Origin: Allacma fusca
Taxonomy: Eukaryota > Arthropoda > Collembola > Symphypleona > Sminthuridae
DNA length: 64,000 nucleotides
Direction of reading: 5' to 3'
Assembly (NCBI GenBank): GCA_947179485.1
Contig: OX359246.1
Span: 75,419,508-75,483,507 of the forward strand
Shown here piece by piece: positions 47,969 to 59,742 of this stretch. The position numbers and the translations under genes are program-made. How positions within the stretch are numbered: the stretch's first letter is position 1; each line of letters begins with the position of its first letter. The notes beneath the pieces were generated by a model. The model made no database searches, was not told the origin of the DNA, and worked only from the letters and a program-made list of their open reading frames with translations.

Positions 47969-49952
47969 CAAGTAACCCTCGCTACATGCCCACTCGGGAT
48001 CGGAATGAAATTTTTTGTGAGAGTAGATACCTGGCCCAATGTCCCAGCGAGAACAAAAGTTTGCATTTCACCCTGGTTTGCGCGGGAAATCGCGCAGAAG
48101 TTTCAAAATCTAGTAAATAAAAATTAATTTTAATTAATGAAAATTCCATAAATGGTTCCAAGGTTTAAATGCTGACCCTTTATGTTAACCAATGGTTTCT
48201 TGGCCTCAGGTTGACCAATATTGATCACAGCTGTCTTCTTGACGTTAGGCTGACCAATATTGATAACAATTAGATTATTAGTCACCGGTTTGACAATAAT
48301 GATCACATTTGGTTTGTTGGCCGCATATTCACCAATATTATTTAAATATTTAATTCCCCCAGTTTGTTGCAAATTAGATTTCAATCATTTCATTTCATTC
48401 TTCTGACAAGAACAAATTTGAAGAAATTTAGCTGGTAGCTAAAAAAGCTAAAGAGGAAAAATGATGAAGTTACGGAGATGGAGTTTCTGATTTTGCCATT
48501 TTTCATCGGTCAAAATGAAAATGATTTTAAAAATGTTTTGAACGTTGCGTTTGTAACAAATCTCAAAAGGATTCATTTCAGTCTGATATCACCTGCCTAT
48601 TTCAAGAAATACGGCTTGACAACCTAAGATTTTTTGGCAAAGTTCATAATTTGCATTAGAGTCCGATTTTATTTGCCGACGTCAATGAAATAAATTTTAT
48701 AATAATTCCAGGAAATAAATTTACTTCAAACCGGGGGAATCAAATATTTTATGAATTACTCACTCATGTGGGCTGTAGGCATGAGCGTATCGTTCAATTT
48801 TAAAATATCGTTAATATCGGTATCTTTAACAAGAAAAATCGCGATACCGATATCCATGAACGATATATCGGTATTAGATTAAATTTAAAACAATATACTA
48901 ATTTTGATGAAACTCTATCGGATTTAACGTAGTTTTGCAGAATATTCAATATTTGTAATTTATTCTCCCTAAACCAGCCTGTAAAATCAAATTCCTTGAA
49001 AGATTGAACTGTAAGACCTGCAATACTTCACTTATGACATGCCCTGGATTTTTTCATATGAGGAACTGGAGAGCTTGTAAACGGTGGATCGTTTGAACTT
49101 CAATAATTTAAATAAAATGATTCCATTCAATTCAAACTGAACCCCTCGGTTCAGTTTCGTTTTTAATTGAATCAAAAATTTCCGACACAGAACTGAATTG
49201 GTCCGAGCACTATTGGCCAGCTCAAGCCAACTAAGTTTGAAAATGTTTGTTTACTACAAACAAGGATTTTGTTTTTTTTTGTATTACTACAATTCTAACT
49301 TCGAATTCGGACAAGTATTGTAAAAATACTCGAGTTTCACCCGTTTTACACAGACGTTTTCAATGACATTTGTAACGTTTCACATTCCTTGATAGCTTTA
49401 CTTAAAAAACAAGTAGTAACTGGCTGTAAACTGGAGAAATCAAATAATTAAATAATATTGATGAATCTGTGGCCAAAAAGCTAATTTTCAGCAATATTGG
49501 TCAACCTGAGGCGAAAAAACCAATTGCGGTTAATATTGGTCATTCGGTGGCTAAAAATCTAATTGTGATTAATTGGTCAGTGTAAGGTCAAGAAGGTAGC
49601 TGTCAACAACATTGGTCGACCTGAGAAACATTTGGTTAACAAAAATGGTTTTCAGCATTTGAACGTTAGAACCACTTATAATGATCACATGACATAAATG
49701 TGTCATTCATCGAATATAGCACCAACTTTCGAAAATGAAAATTTCTTATGGGATGTAACATTTCAAAATTTAAGTTGGACAGGGGGTGGTCCTTTATCGA
49801 CGAGTTAGAATTTAAAACTTCTGCGCGATTTCCCGCGCAAGCCAGGGCAAGATAGCCCGAACGTTTGTTCTCGCTGGGACATTAGGCCAGGTACCTACGC
49901 TCACACAACATTTCACTCCGATTCCGAGTGAGCATGTGGCGAGGGTTACTTG
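47969..49952. mobile_element. Long inverted-repeat element, TGA duplication
   Basis: The ends are CAAGTAACCCTCGC and its reverse complement GCGAGGGTTACTTG, flanked by TGA at 47966-47968 and 49953-49955. Arms of about 145 bases (to about 48113 and from about 49806) are clearly related but diverged. A second pair of inverted blocks follows inside (about 48155-48330 and 49490-49670). Its terminal CAAG and 3-bp duplication match the element at 41515, suggesting one superfamily at a greater age. The core near 48790-49210 seems to hold further insertions (GATATCGGTATCG words, a GAACTGAATTGGTCCGAGCACTA end). Confidence 0.75.
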
Positions 49953-50875
49953 TGATTAAATAAAATTATTGTAAGTCAAATCTACTCGCCTTCAACTCTT
50001 TCCATGTGGGAACACCTCCACTGGAATGATAGTTCTAAAGAAACTTACTAATAGTATTAATATTTCACAAAGCGAATCCCTGGAATCCTTTAACTGCAGG
50101 TGTCAGGATTTAACTTTCAAAAATTTTAAATAGTGATTTAGTATTTTAATTGCTTATTATTTCTGTAAATTGCTAATATAGTGTTGTTAAATTGGGATGC
50201 CAAATTTTAAATTGGAAGAATTTGGGATCAACCGAGTGCTGTGGATGCAATACAATTTCCAGGCATGAAATTTGTATGTACATATGTTAAATGATACTGG
50301 CGTGCTTTGTGTAGGCAATAAATATAAATCCAAAAAGTACCGAAGAGAGCCGGTAAAAGCTTCTCACTTGTAACTTCACAAGTTCTCAAAATTATGTATG
50401 GCATGATGACTAATGGTTAAATGCAAGAATAAAATGTGCCCCTGTGGGCGAATATTATTATTATTAAATCCAAAAAGTAATTTTCAAGAATCCCAAATCT
50501 AGTAATCGCAAACTCTCAGCTGTGAATCCACAGTTGATTGAGAAATTAAGTCATCCTATTAATAACAATGCAATTATTAACACGTTGACACTTCATCACT
50601 GTGTATCTTAGGCAATACAATTATTGGAATTCGAGATGACTGATTGCGTATTACAAGCTTCCTCAATCGTAGCACTGACTTGTAATTATGTATGTACATA
50701 TACATTATGAAAATTGTTGATATTCTGAAATCACAAAGGATTTCTGCTCATAATAATTTTGTCAAGTTTGTAATTTCTGTAAATGTACATTAGCACATGA
50801 GTATTAAACTAGAGGTGTTCTATGCCACAGAGGACATTTGGGCTGAGTTCTACATTGTCGGCCACAACTTACCTT

Positions 50876-51754
50876 CAGAGCATTGGAAAATACTTATTTT
50901 TTTTCTGAAAATACAAAATAACATACATTTGAAATAAAAGCCAAAATACAAAATACAAATACCTCCTTTAATTTTTTGAAAATACAAAGTTAAAATACAT
51001 TATATTGTGGGTTATTCAAAATACTAAATACAAAATACTGTATTTAAAATACTTTTCTCAAGATACAATTCACCTCGATTTCTTGAGCAAAGTTTTGGAA
51101 AAACAAGCCTTTTAAAAACATCATCAGAAAGCAAAGCCCTTTTGGGACTAAATATAAGATCTGCACAACTACATAACCGCTCCACCGAGGAAAACGAAGC
51201 CAATGGAGTATTAAAATAAAAAAGCATTTCTTTGACGTTCGGATACTTGTCCAAAATAGCCAAACTGTCGGAAGTGTCGTACATTTAGTTTAAACACTCC
51301 AAAGTCACCTGAATTGGTTGTGATTAATTGAATATTAATATGACTGTTATGACTTGGCCGACTAGCTTAACAGAAAATTAACTGACAATAAAATTCATTC
51401 TTCGATATGCAGTTAGCTAGAGGTTGAAATTCTTTCAGGCTAAACCGAACGTTTTTGTTGTAAAGTGCGCTCAATCATAGGAGTGTTTTTGCACGATGGT
51501 GATTACAGAAGCCATGTACATTGGAATTTATTATGTGGAAAGTATTTTGAGCAAAATACTTTATTTGAAATACATTTTGTATGGCACTGTTAGTAAGAAA
51601 ATACAAAATACTATTTTATTCAAAAACATGTAAAATTTAAAGTATAAAATACTTATTCAATGCATTAAGGCTACAAAATACAAAATACTAAATACTCGAA
51701 GGTCTCAAAATACGTATTTTAAAATACTGTATTCCCAAATACTCCAATGGTCTG
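50876..51754. mobile_element. hAT-like MITE filled with AATACAAAATAC repeats
   Basis: The termini CAGAGCATTGGAAAATA and TCCAATGGTCTG are imperfect inverted repeats beginning CAG, and an exact 8-bp duplication CTTACCTT flanks them (50868-50875, 51755-51762). Both are hAT hallmarks. The interior carries AATAC-rich arms around a roughly 470-bp core without a transposase. A minus-strand open frame at 51024-51284 crosses arm and core and looks like chance. Confidence 0.85.
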
Positions 51755-51762
51755 CTTACCTT

Positions 51763-53219
51763 ACACTTGATATTCCACCAATATTTTACAGATTTATTTA
51801 TTGCATTTTTATTATTTGAATTATAAGGAGCATTTTTTTGTGAATAAATTACTACATCATTAGATTAACTGATTAAATCTTGAGTCAGAAACCCCGATAA
51901 CAACTGGTAACCAAGATTTAGGCATGCTGCACAACTGTATAGTGAATAAATTGTTGTACAGCATTTTGTTGCTGATCGGGGAAAAAAATTAATTTAAAGC
52001 AAGCGACCAACGCCACTTATACTTCCTCCATAACGTGGCAAATATTTATTTCGTTATACACCAAAATATTATATCATTTGTTACACAAAATATCGAAAAA
52101 AATATGTTGAGGAAATCGGGATTTTCGGGAACCATTTGATAATGAATTTAGGATTAGGATTTCATGAAGGGTTTAAATATTTTTGGTCATGAACGTTGAT
52201 TTGAATGTTTCTGAAGATGCTACGGAGAAGAAAGGCGAAATAAGATGCGAGTGTCTGTGAATGTAATCAAATGTGAAGGAAAAATTAAGAGAATGCATAG
52301 CTGGAATAAAATACTTCTATCTTACACTGTGCTGCTCCGGAGCGGTCCGTTGTATGGAAGTCTACTGTATCTACAACTTGAGCGATCGAAAGGAGGAACA
52401 GGTCGCGGGGGATTTTTTAACTCTTGACTTATCTTCCAGTAAGCTTACATTGAGATCTGGAATTAGTATCTGCGAACGGAAATCATCTGAAATGGCTGAG
52501 GTAATGAAATCATGTTCAATTGATTAACTCCACGAGGAAACTCATGTGTACTGATTCCAGTAAGATGTAGTGGGTAACTTTAAGGTGATGCAGTTAGGGC
52601 AGGGAGCTGAATCGTAATACACATGAGAGTTTCCACTAAATTGGGAGTTTAATCTAGTTTCTGAAAACTTTATCTGAATTTTTATAAGATATTTCTTTTG
52701 AAATTTTTATTTAAATTTCTTTCGGAATTTTGATCCTTTTAATTTCTTTAGGTCAAATGGATTACCCGATCTTGACAATAATCAATAGGGTTCTGAGATA
52801 TTATGTAATTACTTGCTGTAAATGGTTTGGAATTTGTTCTGCATTTATCGTAATGATAAGCAGAGCTGCGCTCAAGTTCAAGTAGACCATGAGTATTTCA
52901 AGTCATGGTCAAGTTCGGGTCATGGTCAAGTAAAATATAATGGATACTTGAGCATTCAAGGCATGGTCAAGTTATTTATCTACTTGACCCTGAGATTTGA
53001 AGTCAAGTAGTTATCATGGTCAAGACAAAAATTTCTACTTGAGAGTCAAGTCATGTTCATGGTCAAGTAAAAATGTGTAAATCCTTGACCATGAACCATG
53101 AGTATTTGAAGTACTTATTCAAGTAACGAAACGTTACGTATATCGAAGTTGTGGCGCTAAATACTTCAATAGGCTTTCTTTCAAAATGTCTGTCGTTACT
53201 CCGAGATTCCGTAATTTCT
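51763..53219. other. Non-coding stretch with CAAGT-rich tract
   Basis: No gene was recognised. Overlapping open frames at 52245-52527 show no domain. The CAAGT-rich tract at 52862-53120 is listed separately. Confidence 0.5.
52862..53120. repeat. CATGGTCAAGTA-rich tract
   Basis: Degenerate tandem CATGGTCAAGT words open with CAGAGCTGCGCTCAAGT, almost the same opening as the tract at 20355 in Tdc intron 13 (AGAGCTGTGCTCAAGT). The CAG-type end suggests a hAT-like MITE with its right end lost or unrecognised. Confidence 0.55.
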
Positions 53220-53311
53220 TCACAGTATTCACGGTTTTTTCACGGTACCATACCCTCACGATCCCTTTTGGACATGCCTAATGAAATACATAAAGTAATT
53301 CCATCATGATC

Positions 53312-54233
53312 GGAACCCTCAAGTTAGCCGACCCCCGACGAACGTTGGGACAAGTCAGACAACGTAAGTCGGCTTCATTCACAAATTGACCGACGCCCGA
53401 CGTTTCGCACAAGTTGGCCGACGCCGACGAACTTCGGGACAAGTCAGCCGACGTACGCTGGTGGAGTTCTCAACTTAGCCGACGTCCGACGCCCGAATTT
53501 TGACACAAGTTGGCTGACGTCGATGAACGTCGGGACACGCGATAAACATTTAATAAAGATCCAATATTCTGTATTCATCGTATGAATCAGACGCGGATGA
53601 AACTTTTTTAAATCTAATATTCAATATGCTTTGAATGAAACAGACGCGGATAGATATTTTTAGGCGAATTTTGAATCCTAGTGATTTGCTACTAACAATA
53701 AGCAGTGCTGAGGAAGTTTAAGTAGATCATCTACTCGTGTCAAATTCAGGTCGATCAATTAATTTGAACTATGATAATTAAGTATTTGTTTATGAGAAGT
53801 ACTGTTTTTGCCACATAATTTCATGGAATTTGCGTTTCCTAGTGTCTTAATTTAATGTTGAGCGCAACTAATGTTGGCAATTTTGATATTAAAGATGTTT
53901 CTGACTCCGTGTTTTTGATTTTTGGTATAAAGCGTTCTTCTCGAATCGTCATCTGCCGAAATGGTAGGAGAAATTCTATCTACACAAGTGCAATTAAATT
54001 TTGCAGAAATATGAAATTGCAGTCTTTTGTGTCCAATCAGAACACCTTAGCAGTATGCTCCTTGAGTTGACCCACCGGCAAAAACACCTGTAAAATCGTC
54101 ATAGCGTCCGTCGACGTCAGCCAACTTGTGATAAAAGCCAGGCGTCAGACGTTGACTAAGTTGAGGAATCAGCCGGCGTACGTCGTCTGACTTGTCCCGA
54201 CGTTCGTCGGGGGTCGGCTAACTTGAGGGTTCC
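53312..54233. mobile_element. GC-rich inverted-repeat element
   Basis: The ends GGAACCCTCAAGTTAGCC and its exact reverse complement start long arms (about 53312-53540 and 54093-54233) made of GCCGACGTCCGACG and ACGTCGGGACAAGTCAG sub-repeats, much GC-richer than the surroundings. The flanks ATCATGATC and ATCAGGATC agree in 8 of 9 bases, so a 9-bp duplication (Mutator-like) is possible; ATC alone is exact. There is no transposase in the AT-rich core. Confidence 0.75.
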
Positions 54234-54609
54234 ATCAGGATCCCTTTCAGAAATATCTAAAAAAAATCCGAAAAAATCCCTGACGGTCCCATTAAGTGAC
54301 GGTACTTTTCGTGCATACTTAAAAAATCCACAAATAATTTCATTGCGGTCAATATCCCACACGGTCCCGTTCCATCACTGTCCTTTTTGGTCTACGGTAC
54401 CATTCAAACACGGTACTATTCAGTCACATTACCTTTCCCTCACGGTTACTTTAGATGTTCCAACATAAACCCAGTAGGAATTCCCTCTCAGTACCCTTCC
54501 CCCACTGTCCCTGTTGGGCTTACGGTACCATTCACTCACTTTTCAGTCACATTGCTTTTCCTTCGCGGTCCCTTTTGGTGGCTTTTCGATGCACAGATGC
54601 AATTCCCTT

Positions 54610-55536
54610 TAGGGACTATCGATTGAAAATGCCCTCGCCTATATGCCTGCCAAGCCCGAAATACCCGCAAGCGTGCCATATTTTTGGGCATATTGGCAAA
54701 TTGGGAAAATGCCCTGAATTTGGGCATTTTCGACAGTGCATATTCGGTATTTTGGGCACATTCGAAATTTTATGCATTTTCAGCCGGGAATATTCTGCAT
54801 TTCTGGTAGGTAAAACTGAGTGATACAATTGAGCCAAAAATGCCACTATTCACTATTAAAACGAAATCCTATTAAAGGCGTACATTGCAATTTTGTTTAA
54901 ATGTATTATATTTCGATACTCGCTGTGTATCATAGACTTTATATTGAATTGTTGACGAATGAAATGTTGTTGCTTTTTGTATAAAGTTAATCAGAAGACT
55001 CGAGTGATAATAACGTCATCAACAAATTCGCCCCATCATAACTTTAATTTGCACAACTTTCATCCTCTGTGGCAGTTGCTCCGCCTCCAGCGTAAATAAA
55101 ATTTCTCAAATTTTTTGACCAGTGCTTCGAAATTTAGCATAGTTTATTGCATTCCAAAATGTGAGTTTTGTCGAGTACTAACATTTTTTAGAAGTTTTAA
55201 AAACTACAACTCCTACAATTGTTTACTGACCAGATTAACTTACCTGTGTGCAAAAACCGTCGAGTAATCATTTTTAGTTCTAGCGATGTGAGCAGGGTAG
55301 TGTGCAGTAGTAACAGCAACCAATAACGTCTGGAAAAGGTAATCGAACCAAAACTTTGAAATGAATATGCCCAAAATGTCGTATATGCCCAGGAATGAAA
55401 ATGCCCAAAATGCCCGTGCCGAGTATGCCCAAAATCTACGTATTTTCCCAAAGTTGAAAATGTTCAAAATGCCAGGGCATTTTGGGCAAGGCATGATACC
55501 CAATATTTCATGGCATTTTCGAATCGACAACCCCTA
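54610..55536. mobile_element. hAT-like MITE filled with ATGCCCAAAA repeats
   Basis: The termini TAGGGACTATCGATTGAAA and the right end (reverse complement TAGGGGTTGTCGATTCGAAA) are matching inverted repeats. An exact 8-bp duplication ATTCCCTT flanks them (54602-54609, 55537-55544). TAGGG/CAGGG ends with 8-bp duplications are typical of hAT. The interior arms are AAAATGCCC and GGGCATTTT words around a roughly 500-bp core. No transposase. Confidence 0.87.
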
Positions 55537-55654
55537 ATTCCCTTACGGTAAAATTCCATCACTGTCCCTTTTGAGGATACTTAAAGAAATACTCCAAGTT
55601 ACGTCTTCACGTTACCATTCACTCACAGACCCGATACTTCAAGGTACCGTTTGA

Positions 55655-56493
55655 ACTATAGCTCCTTATCGAGTTCGAGTATACCGGCGAGTATCGAGTA
55701 CAAGTTCGAGTCGAGTACGGTCAAATTTTTGTGAATACTCGATACTTGAAATGGGTTTCGAGTACTGGTTACAATTTTTCACATACTTACGAGTACGAGT
55801 ATCAAACGAGTACAAGTCCAATAAAAATACTCATAAGGGTTATCGAGTTCGAGTTCGAGTACCACATGCTCAATTATACGAGTACGCGTACACGTGCACA
55901 CAAGTGTTGCAAACTTTTGAATTTCCAGTAAAGAGACGAAGGCGCTAATTTGAAATTATCACAAAATCGTTGTATCCACCAGTCACGACTCTCTCAGGTT
56001 TCAAAGTATAATCTCTCTCCATTTAGTACATTACTATTAAAGTTAAAACAATTAGTTAATTCTAATGGCTGAACATATTAACACAAACTCTTCGACAGGC
56101 GTAGTTGAATTGATTGAAAATTTACAGAGACACTTTACCAACTGCATGTTCAATTTAAAATTTTGGGGGAATTATTTGTGAGAAATTAAATGAATCTAAA
56201 AAAATCACTGTTCAATTGTGGTCTTGTTATTATTAAATACTCGAGTATGAAGACTCGAGTCACGGCACGAGTACGAGTACGGGATTTCGGTATTTACAGT
56301 TCCGTACTCGCGAGTATGAAACAAGTTCGGGTTCTGAACTGGAACTCGGTCGCTTATTTCAAGTATTTTCCTGAGTACTCGTATATGTGGCGAGTACGAG
56401 TACCTTGGATTGGAGTCCATACTCGATGATTCGATTTCGAGTACGAGTTCGAGTACGGTTCCGCAAGGTAATCACTCAATAAGGAGCTATAGT
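55655..56493. mobile_element. MITE filled with CGAGTACGAGTT repeats
   Basis: The inverted ends ACTATAGCTCCTTAT and ATAAGGAGCTATAGT are flanked by TTGA (55651-55654, 56494-56497). Both subterminal zones are CGAGTA/CGAGTT repeats, in the same orientation on the top strand. The core at about 55950-56200 is unrelated. The superfamily is uncertain. Confidence 0.78.
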
Positions 56494-56952
56494 TTGAACT
56501 TACTTTTAGAAATCATTTATAATCCCAACAAGGTCTTTTCCGAGGTCTTAGAAATATCCCTAAGGAATTTACTCGTAGGACCATTCCTTAACGGTTCCTT
56601 TTAAGCGTTCCGTACCATTCACTCACGGTACTGTTCATTCACACTACGTCTCCATCATCGCACCAGTCGAACATGCTTTAAGGAATTATGTGTACTTCCA
56701 AGGTCACTTTTGATTTCTTCTAAATATCTCCAAGTAATTCCTTCACGGTACAGTTCCGTCATGGTCCATTTGAAAGTTCTAGGAGAAATTTACTATTTTC
56801 TTTACGGTCCTGTTTCCTCTCATTACCATTCTAGGAATGTTTAAAAATACTCAACTTTTATTATCGCGATTAATTTTCATCGCTATATCATTCCGTCATC
56901 CTCCCCGCGGAAAGTATTTTGAAAATCTCTCACAGACCGTATTCCTTAGATA

Positions 56953-57673
56953 CAGGGTTGGGATTTGTTTGTTTTTTTTTCAAAAAAACCAAACAACCAG
57001 GTTTTTGGGTTTAAACCAGTTTTTTTGGTTTAAACGAATTTTCAATCCAAAACATTCATTAATATACACAAACATGTGAATTCGAACAAATTTACTTATT
57101 TCCCAAACTCAGTAAGCATCCAAAAGCATTAAATATTTAATAATTTAGATACAATTTTAACGATAACTTTGCAGCATAAACACAAGTTTGACAATTTTCA
57201 TTTTACAATCGATTCCGAATTTCTAAATGTAAACGACTAAAAGCTAAAAGTATTATTTACTTCACTAAAGTTTAAATACACAATATCACAGTATTTGCAC
57301 AAGTTTTGTGCACGACGAAATATAAGCATTTTGGATTGAAAATATTAAAATTTTAGGCGTGTGGTTTAAACCATTGGTTTTTATAAAAAAAACCGTTTGG
57401 TTTAAACCATTGGTTTTTATAAAAAAAACCGTTTGGTTTAAACCATTGGTTTTTATAAAAAACCGTTTGGTTTAAACCATTGGTTTTTATAAAAAACCGT
57501 TTGGTTTAAACCATTGGTTTTTATAAAAAAAACCGTTTGGTTTAAACCATTGGTTTTTATAAAAAACCGTTTGGTTTAAACCATTGGCTTAAATCATTTG
57601 GTTTAAACCATGCTTTAAATCATTTGGTTTAAACCATGGTTTAAATAATTTGGTTTAATCCAAACCAACCCCG
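56953..57673. mobile_element. hAT-like MITE filled with GGTTTAAACC repeats
   Basis: The termini CAGGGTTGGGATTTG and CCAACCCCG are inverted repeats, flanked by an exact 8-bp duplication CTTAGATA (56945-56952, 57674-57681). The left zone has GGTTTAAAC words. The right zone is a 36-38-bp tandem array. The middle (about 57070-57340) is AT-rich with no coding potential. Confidence 0.87.
57362..57590. repeat. 36-38-bp tandem repeat with palindromic core
   Basis: Six near-identical copies of GGTTTAAACCATTGGTTTTT plus TATAAAAAAAACCGTTT, varying only in the length of the A-run, followed by three decayed copies. The GGTTTAAACC core is a perfect palindrome. It lies inside the hAT-like element. Confidence 0.9.
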
Positions 57674-57710
57674 CTTAGATAACTCCAAAGTAATTCCCCC
57701 GCGGTAGTGG

Positions 57711-59742
57711 TCGGGACAATTCAATTCAAAATTTACAATTCAATCCAATTCGAATACTGCACTGAATTAAAATTTGCGTTTCAATTCGGTTCAGTAAAAA
57801 ACAGTTCAATTCAGTTCACTATAATAACTGAACTTAATTGTAAACTATTTGGTTCGCCGGTCGTATTTAGATACTGCCAAGGTGGCAAGATTGGCGCGTC
57901 AGCTAAGGCCGTCTCTCGTTACCCTTTTTATAGTATTATGTTGAGCTCATTTAAAAAACAAAAAGTAGGCAAGCAGTACGGACTGGTAAGTGTGAGAACA
58001 TCCATTGAAATAGGTGGAACACTTTATCCTTTCTGGCTGGAACATGTGTAGTTGTGGCCACCTAGAGCAAGGCAAGTATCAAACGCATTTTGAATTTCCG
58101 AGTCGGTTCCGGGGCGGTCATGTTCGCGCTGTCGACTTTCGTTTGACGGGGTGTTTCGTTTTTGTTCCCCAGCCCAAAAATTGGGATCCGCACGTTTCGT
58201 TTGATGCTATAGACGATTAGAGCTTCTACTGGGGACAATATTTGTGTCCCGGTGACAATTCTGCCCCGTCACGAAATCCTCGGGACATAAAAATCGTCCC
58301 GATTTAGTCCCGAAATTGCATGGGGACAAAAAACTTGTCCCGAAACGATCCCGATCCCGTCCCGAAGACCTCGGGACGTCCAGACCCGGGTATATTCCCG
58401 GGGAGGGGGAAGCCGTAGAGACGATTGGCTTCGAGCTTTTGGATTCTTTTCTGCTGGACACCGACATAAATTTTATGTGCAACTCCTGGAGTAGCTTGTA
58501 GCGACGACGATGTAACAATGTTTTGGTGGTGGTACAAGATTACCCTTCCTGCCTGGCATTCAGACAGCCAAGACCCGGAATTGTTTGGTTACCCTTCCCT
58601 CCGCAACGGATTTCAGCAGCTCATAAACTCTGGGGTCTCTCATTATCCTGGTTCGGCTCTTAATGAGCCTGGGCTTTGGAAAAGTTGTCGCTAGGCAGCT
58701 ATGACCGAATCCAGATCAGATGAGCAGAGGGAAATGTAAGGAAGTGTCAACTTGACTTGATTTGGAAGTTTCGGCTACCGCGGGTAACGTCCAACTCCGC
58801 ACCTTGGTGAGTATAAGTGCTGAACACTAGAGTTTGGGTTTGAAAGTTTTGGCCTGCGAAGCTTAAAGTTTAGCCTTCGCAAGCGATTCACACATTTTAT
58901 ACCGGTGAGCACTAGTGAGTAAATTTGCATGTTTTAACCTGTGTGGCTTATAGTCGGGCTTACGCAGCAAGTCTGCGTAACAAAGGTTGGACAAACTGGG
59001 TGATAGGCCCGAGTGTGATCGATTCACAGCTAGAAAGTGTAGTCCATATTGTTAAAATGGGACCAACTACCTAAATAAACACTAGGGCCAAAACATGAAC
59101 TGGACATGTACCGTCTGGGGTTCGTATTGAAGGTTCTCAAAATTGCTCAAAATTATATATTTCAAGTTTCTGACGCTTGTTCAGAAATGTTGATAGCCTA
59201 CGGATTTTGACAAAAATGCATTTGTTGTAGGTCAATATCGCGGCGGTACGTTCATATTTCTGAAAATTCTATTCAACAACAATGGTTCTCGGTGTGCCTT
59301 CAATGGTACTTGGTGTGTCTACAATAGAAGTAGCTACTTTTAAAAATAAAAGTGGCGACATGTATAAAGTACATGTTGACGTTAATTGAGATTTTTATTG
59401 AATTTAAAAAATGGGTACATATTTAGTTGGTTATATTAGACATGCATAGTTGATTGGGGTGAAAATTGATACATTGGGAAAATATTACTTGTTACATAGA
59501 TTGTCACAGGCACATATTTACTGGGATTACCCTATTGATATGAAAAATTGAACGTAGAGACACATAAGTGAGTGGATTGAGAGTATAAATAGGCTTGGGA
59601 CACAAATGAGTGCAGGATTGATTGAGGGATTCTATCGTCATTTTATGTATTCATGGAGCAAGTCACCAACGGGAGCCTAGGACAATGTGGATGGCTTGGT
59701 AGAGTCCGATGGGCAGAGTGTCGTTGGCCAAGGTGCCAATTC
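57711..59742. other. Non-coding stretch with decayed repeats
   Basis: The left part is AATTCAATTC-rich and starts TAGTGGTCGGGACAATTCA, which resembles the reverse complement of an end seen at about 49180-49206, so it is probably a decayed MITE. At 58208-58400 many GGGACAA/TTGTCCC words form hairpin-prone sequence. The rest up to 59742 shows nothing recognisable. Confidence 0.5.
58208..58400. repeat. GGGAC/GTCCC-rich tract
   Basis: Repeated CGGGACA, TTGTCCCGA and GATCCCGTCCCGA words in both orientations. Similar words occur in the array at 40-46.5 kb. Confidence 0.6.

Larger units (their letters stand above)
53220..57710. repeat. Host repeat rich in CGGTACCATTCACTCACGGTAC
   Basis: Segments at 53220-53302, 54243-54601, 55545-55650, 56500-56945 and 57682-57710 share words such as TCACGGTACCATTCACTCAC, AAGTAATTCC and GGTCCCTTTTGG. 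They form one degenerate tandem repeat interrupted by four separate elements. Removing the four insertions would leave about 1.0 kb of the repeat. Confidence 0.7.

Noticed and set aside
48130..48384. 84-codon minus-strand frame as a real gene
   Set aside because: It consists mostly of degenerate repeats within one arm of an inverted-repeat element, has no domain, and the other arm is interrupted. It is kept only as a finding.
49180..49206. Complete MITE ending GAACTGAATTGGTCCGAGCACTA
   Set aside because: Only one end could be read. A similar end opens the sequence at about 57708, but no partner end or duplication was found at either place.
52245..52527. Overlapping plus-strand frames of 60 and 84 codons
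   Set aside because: No recognisable motif, no splice context, and they lie in a repeat-rich region.
57362..57590. Regularly spaced repeats resembling a CRISPR array
   Set aside because: There are no unique spacers. The whole 36-38-bp unit repeats, it is palindromic, and it lies inside a hAT-like element of a eukaryotic genome.
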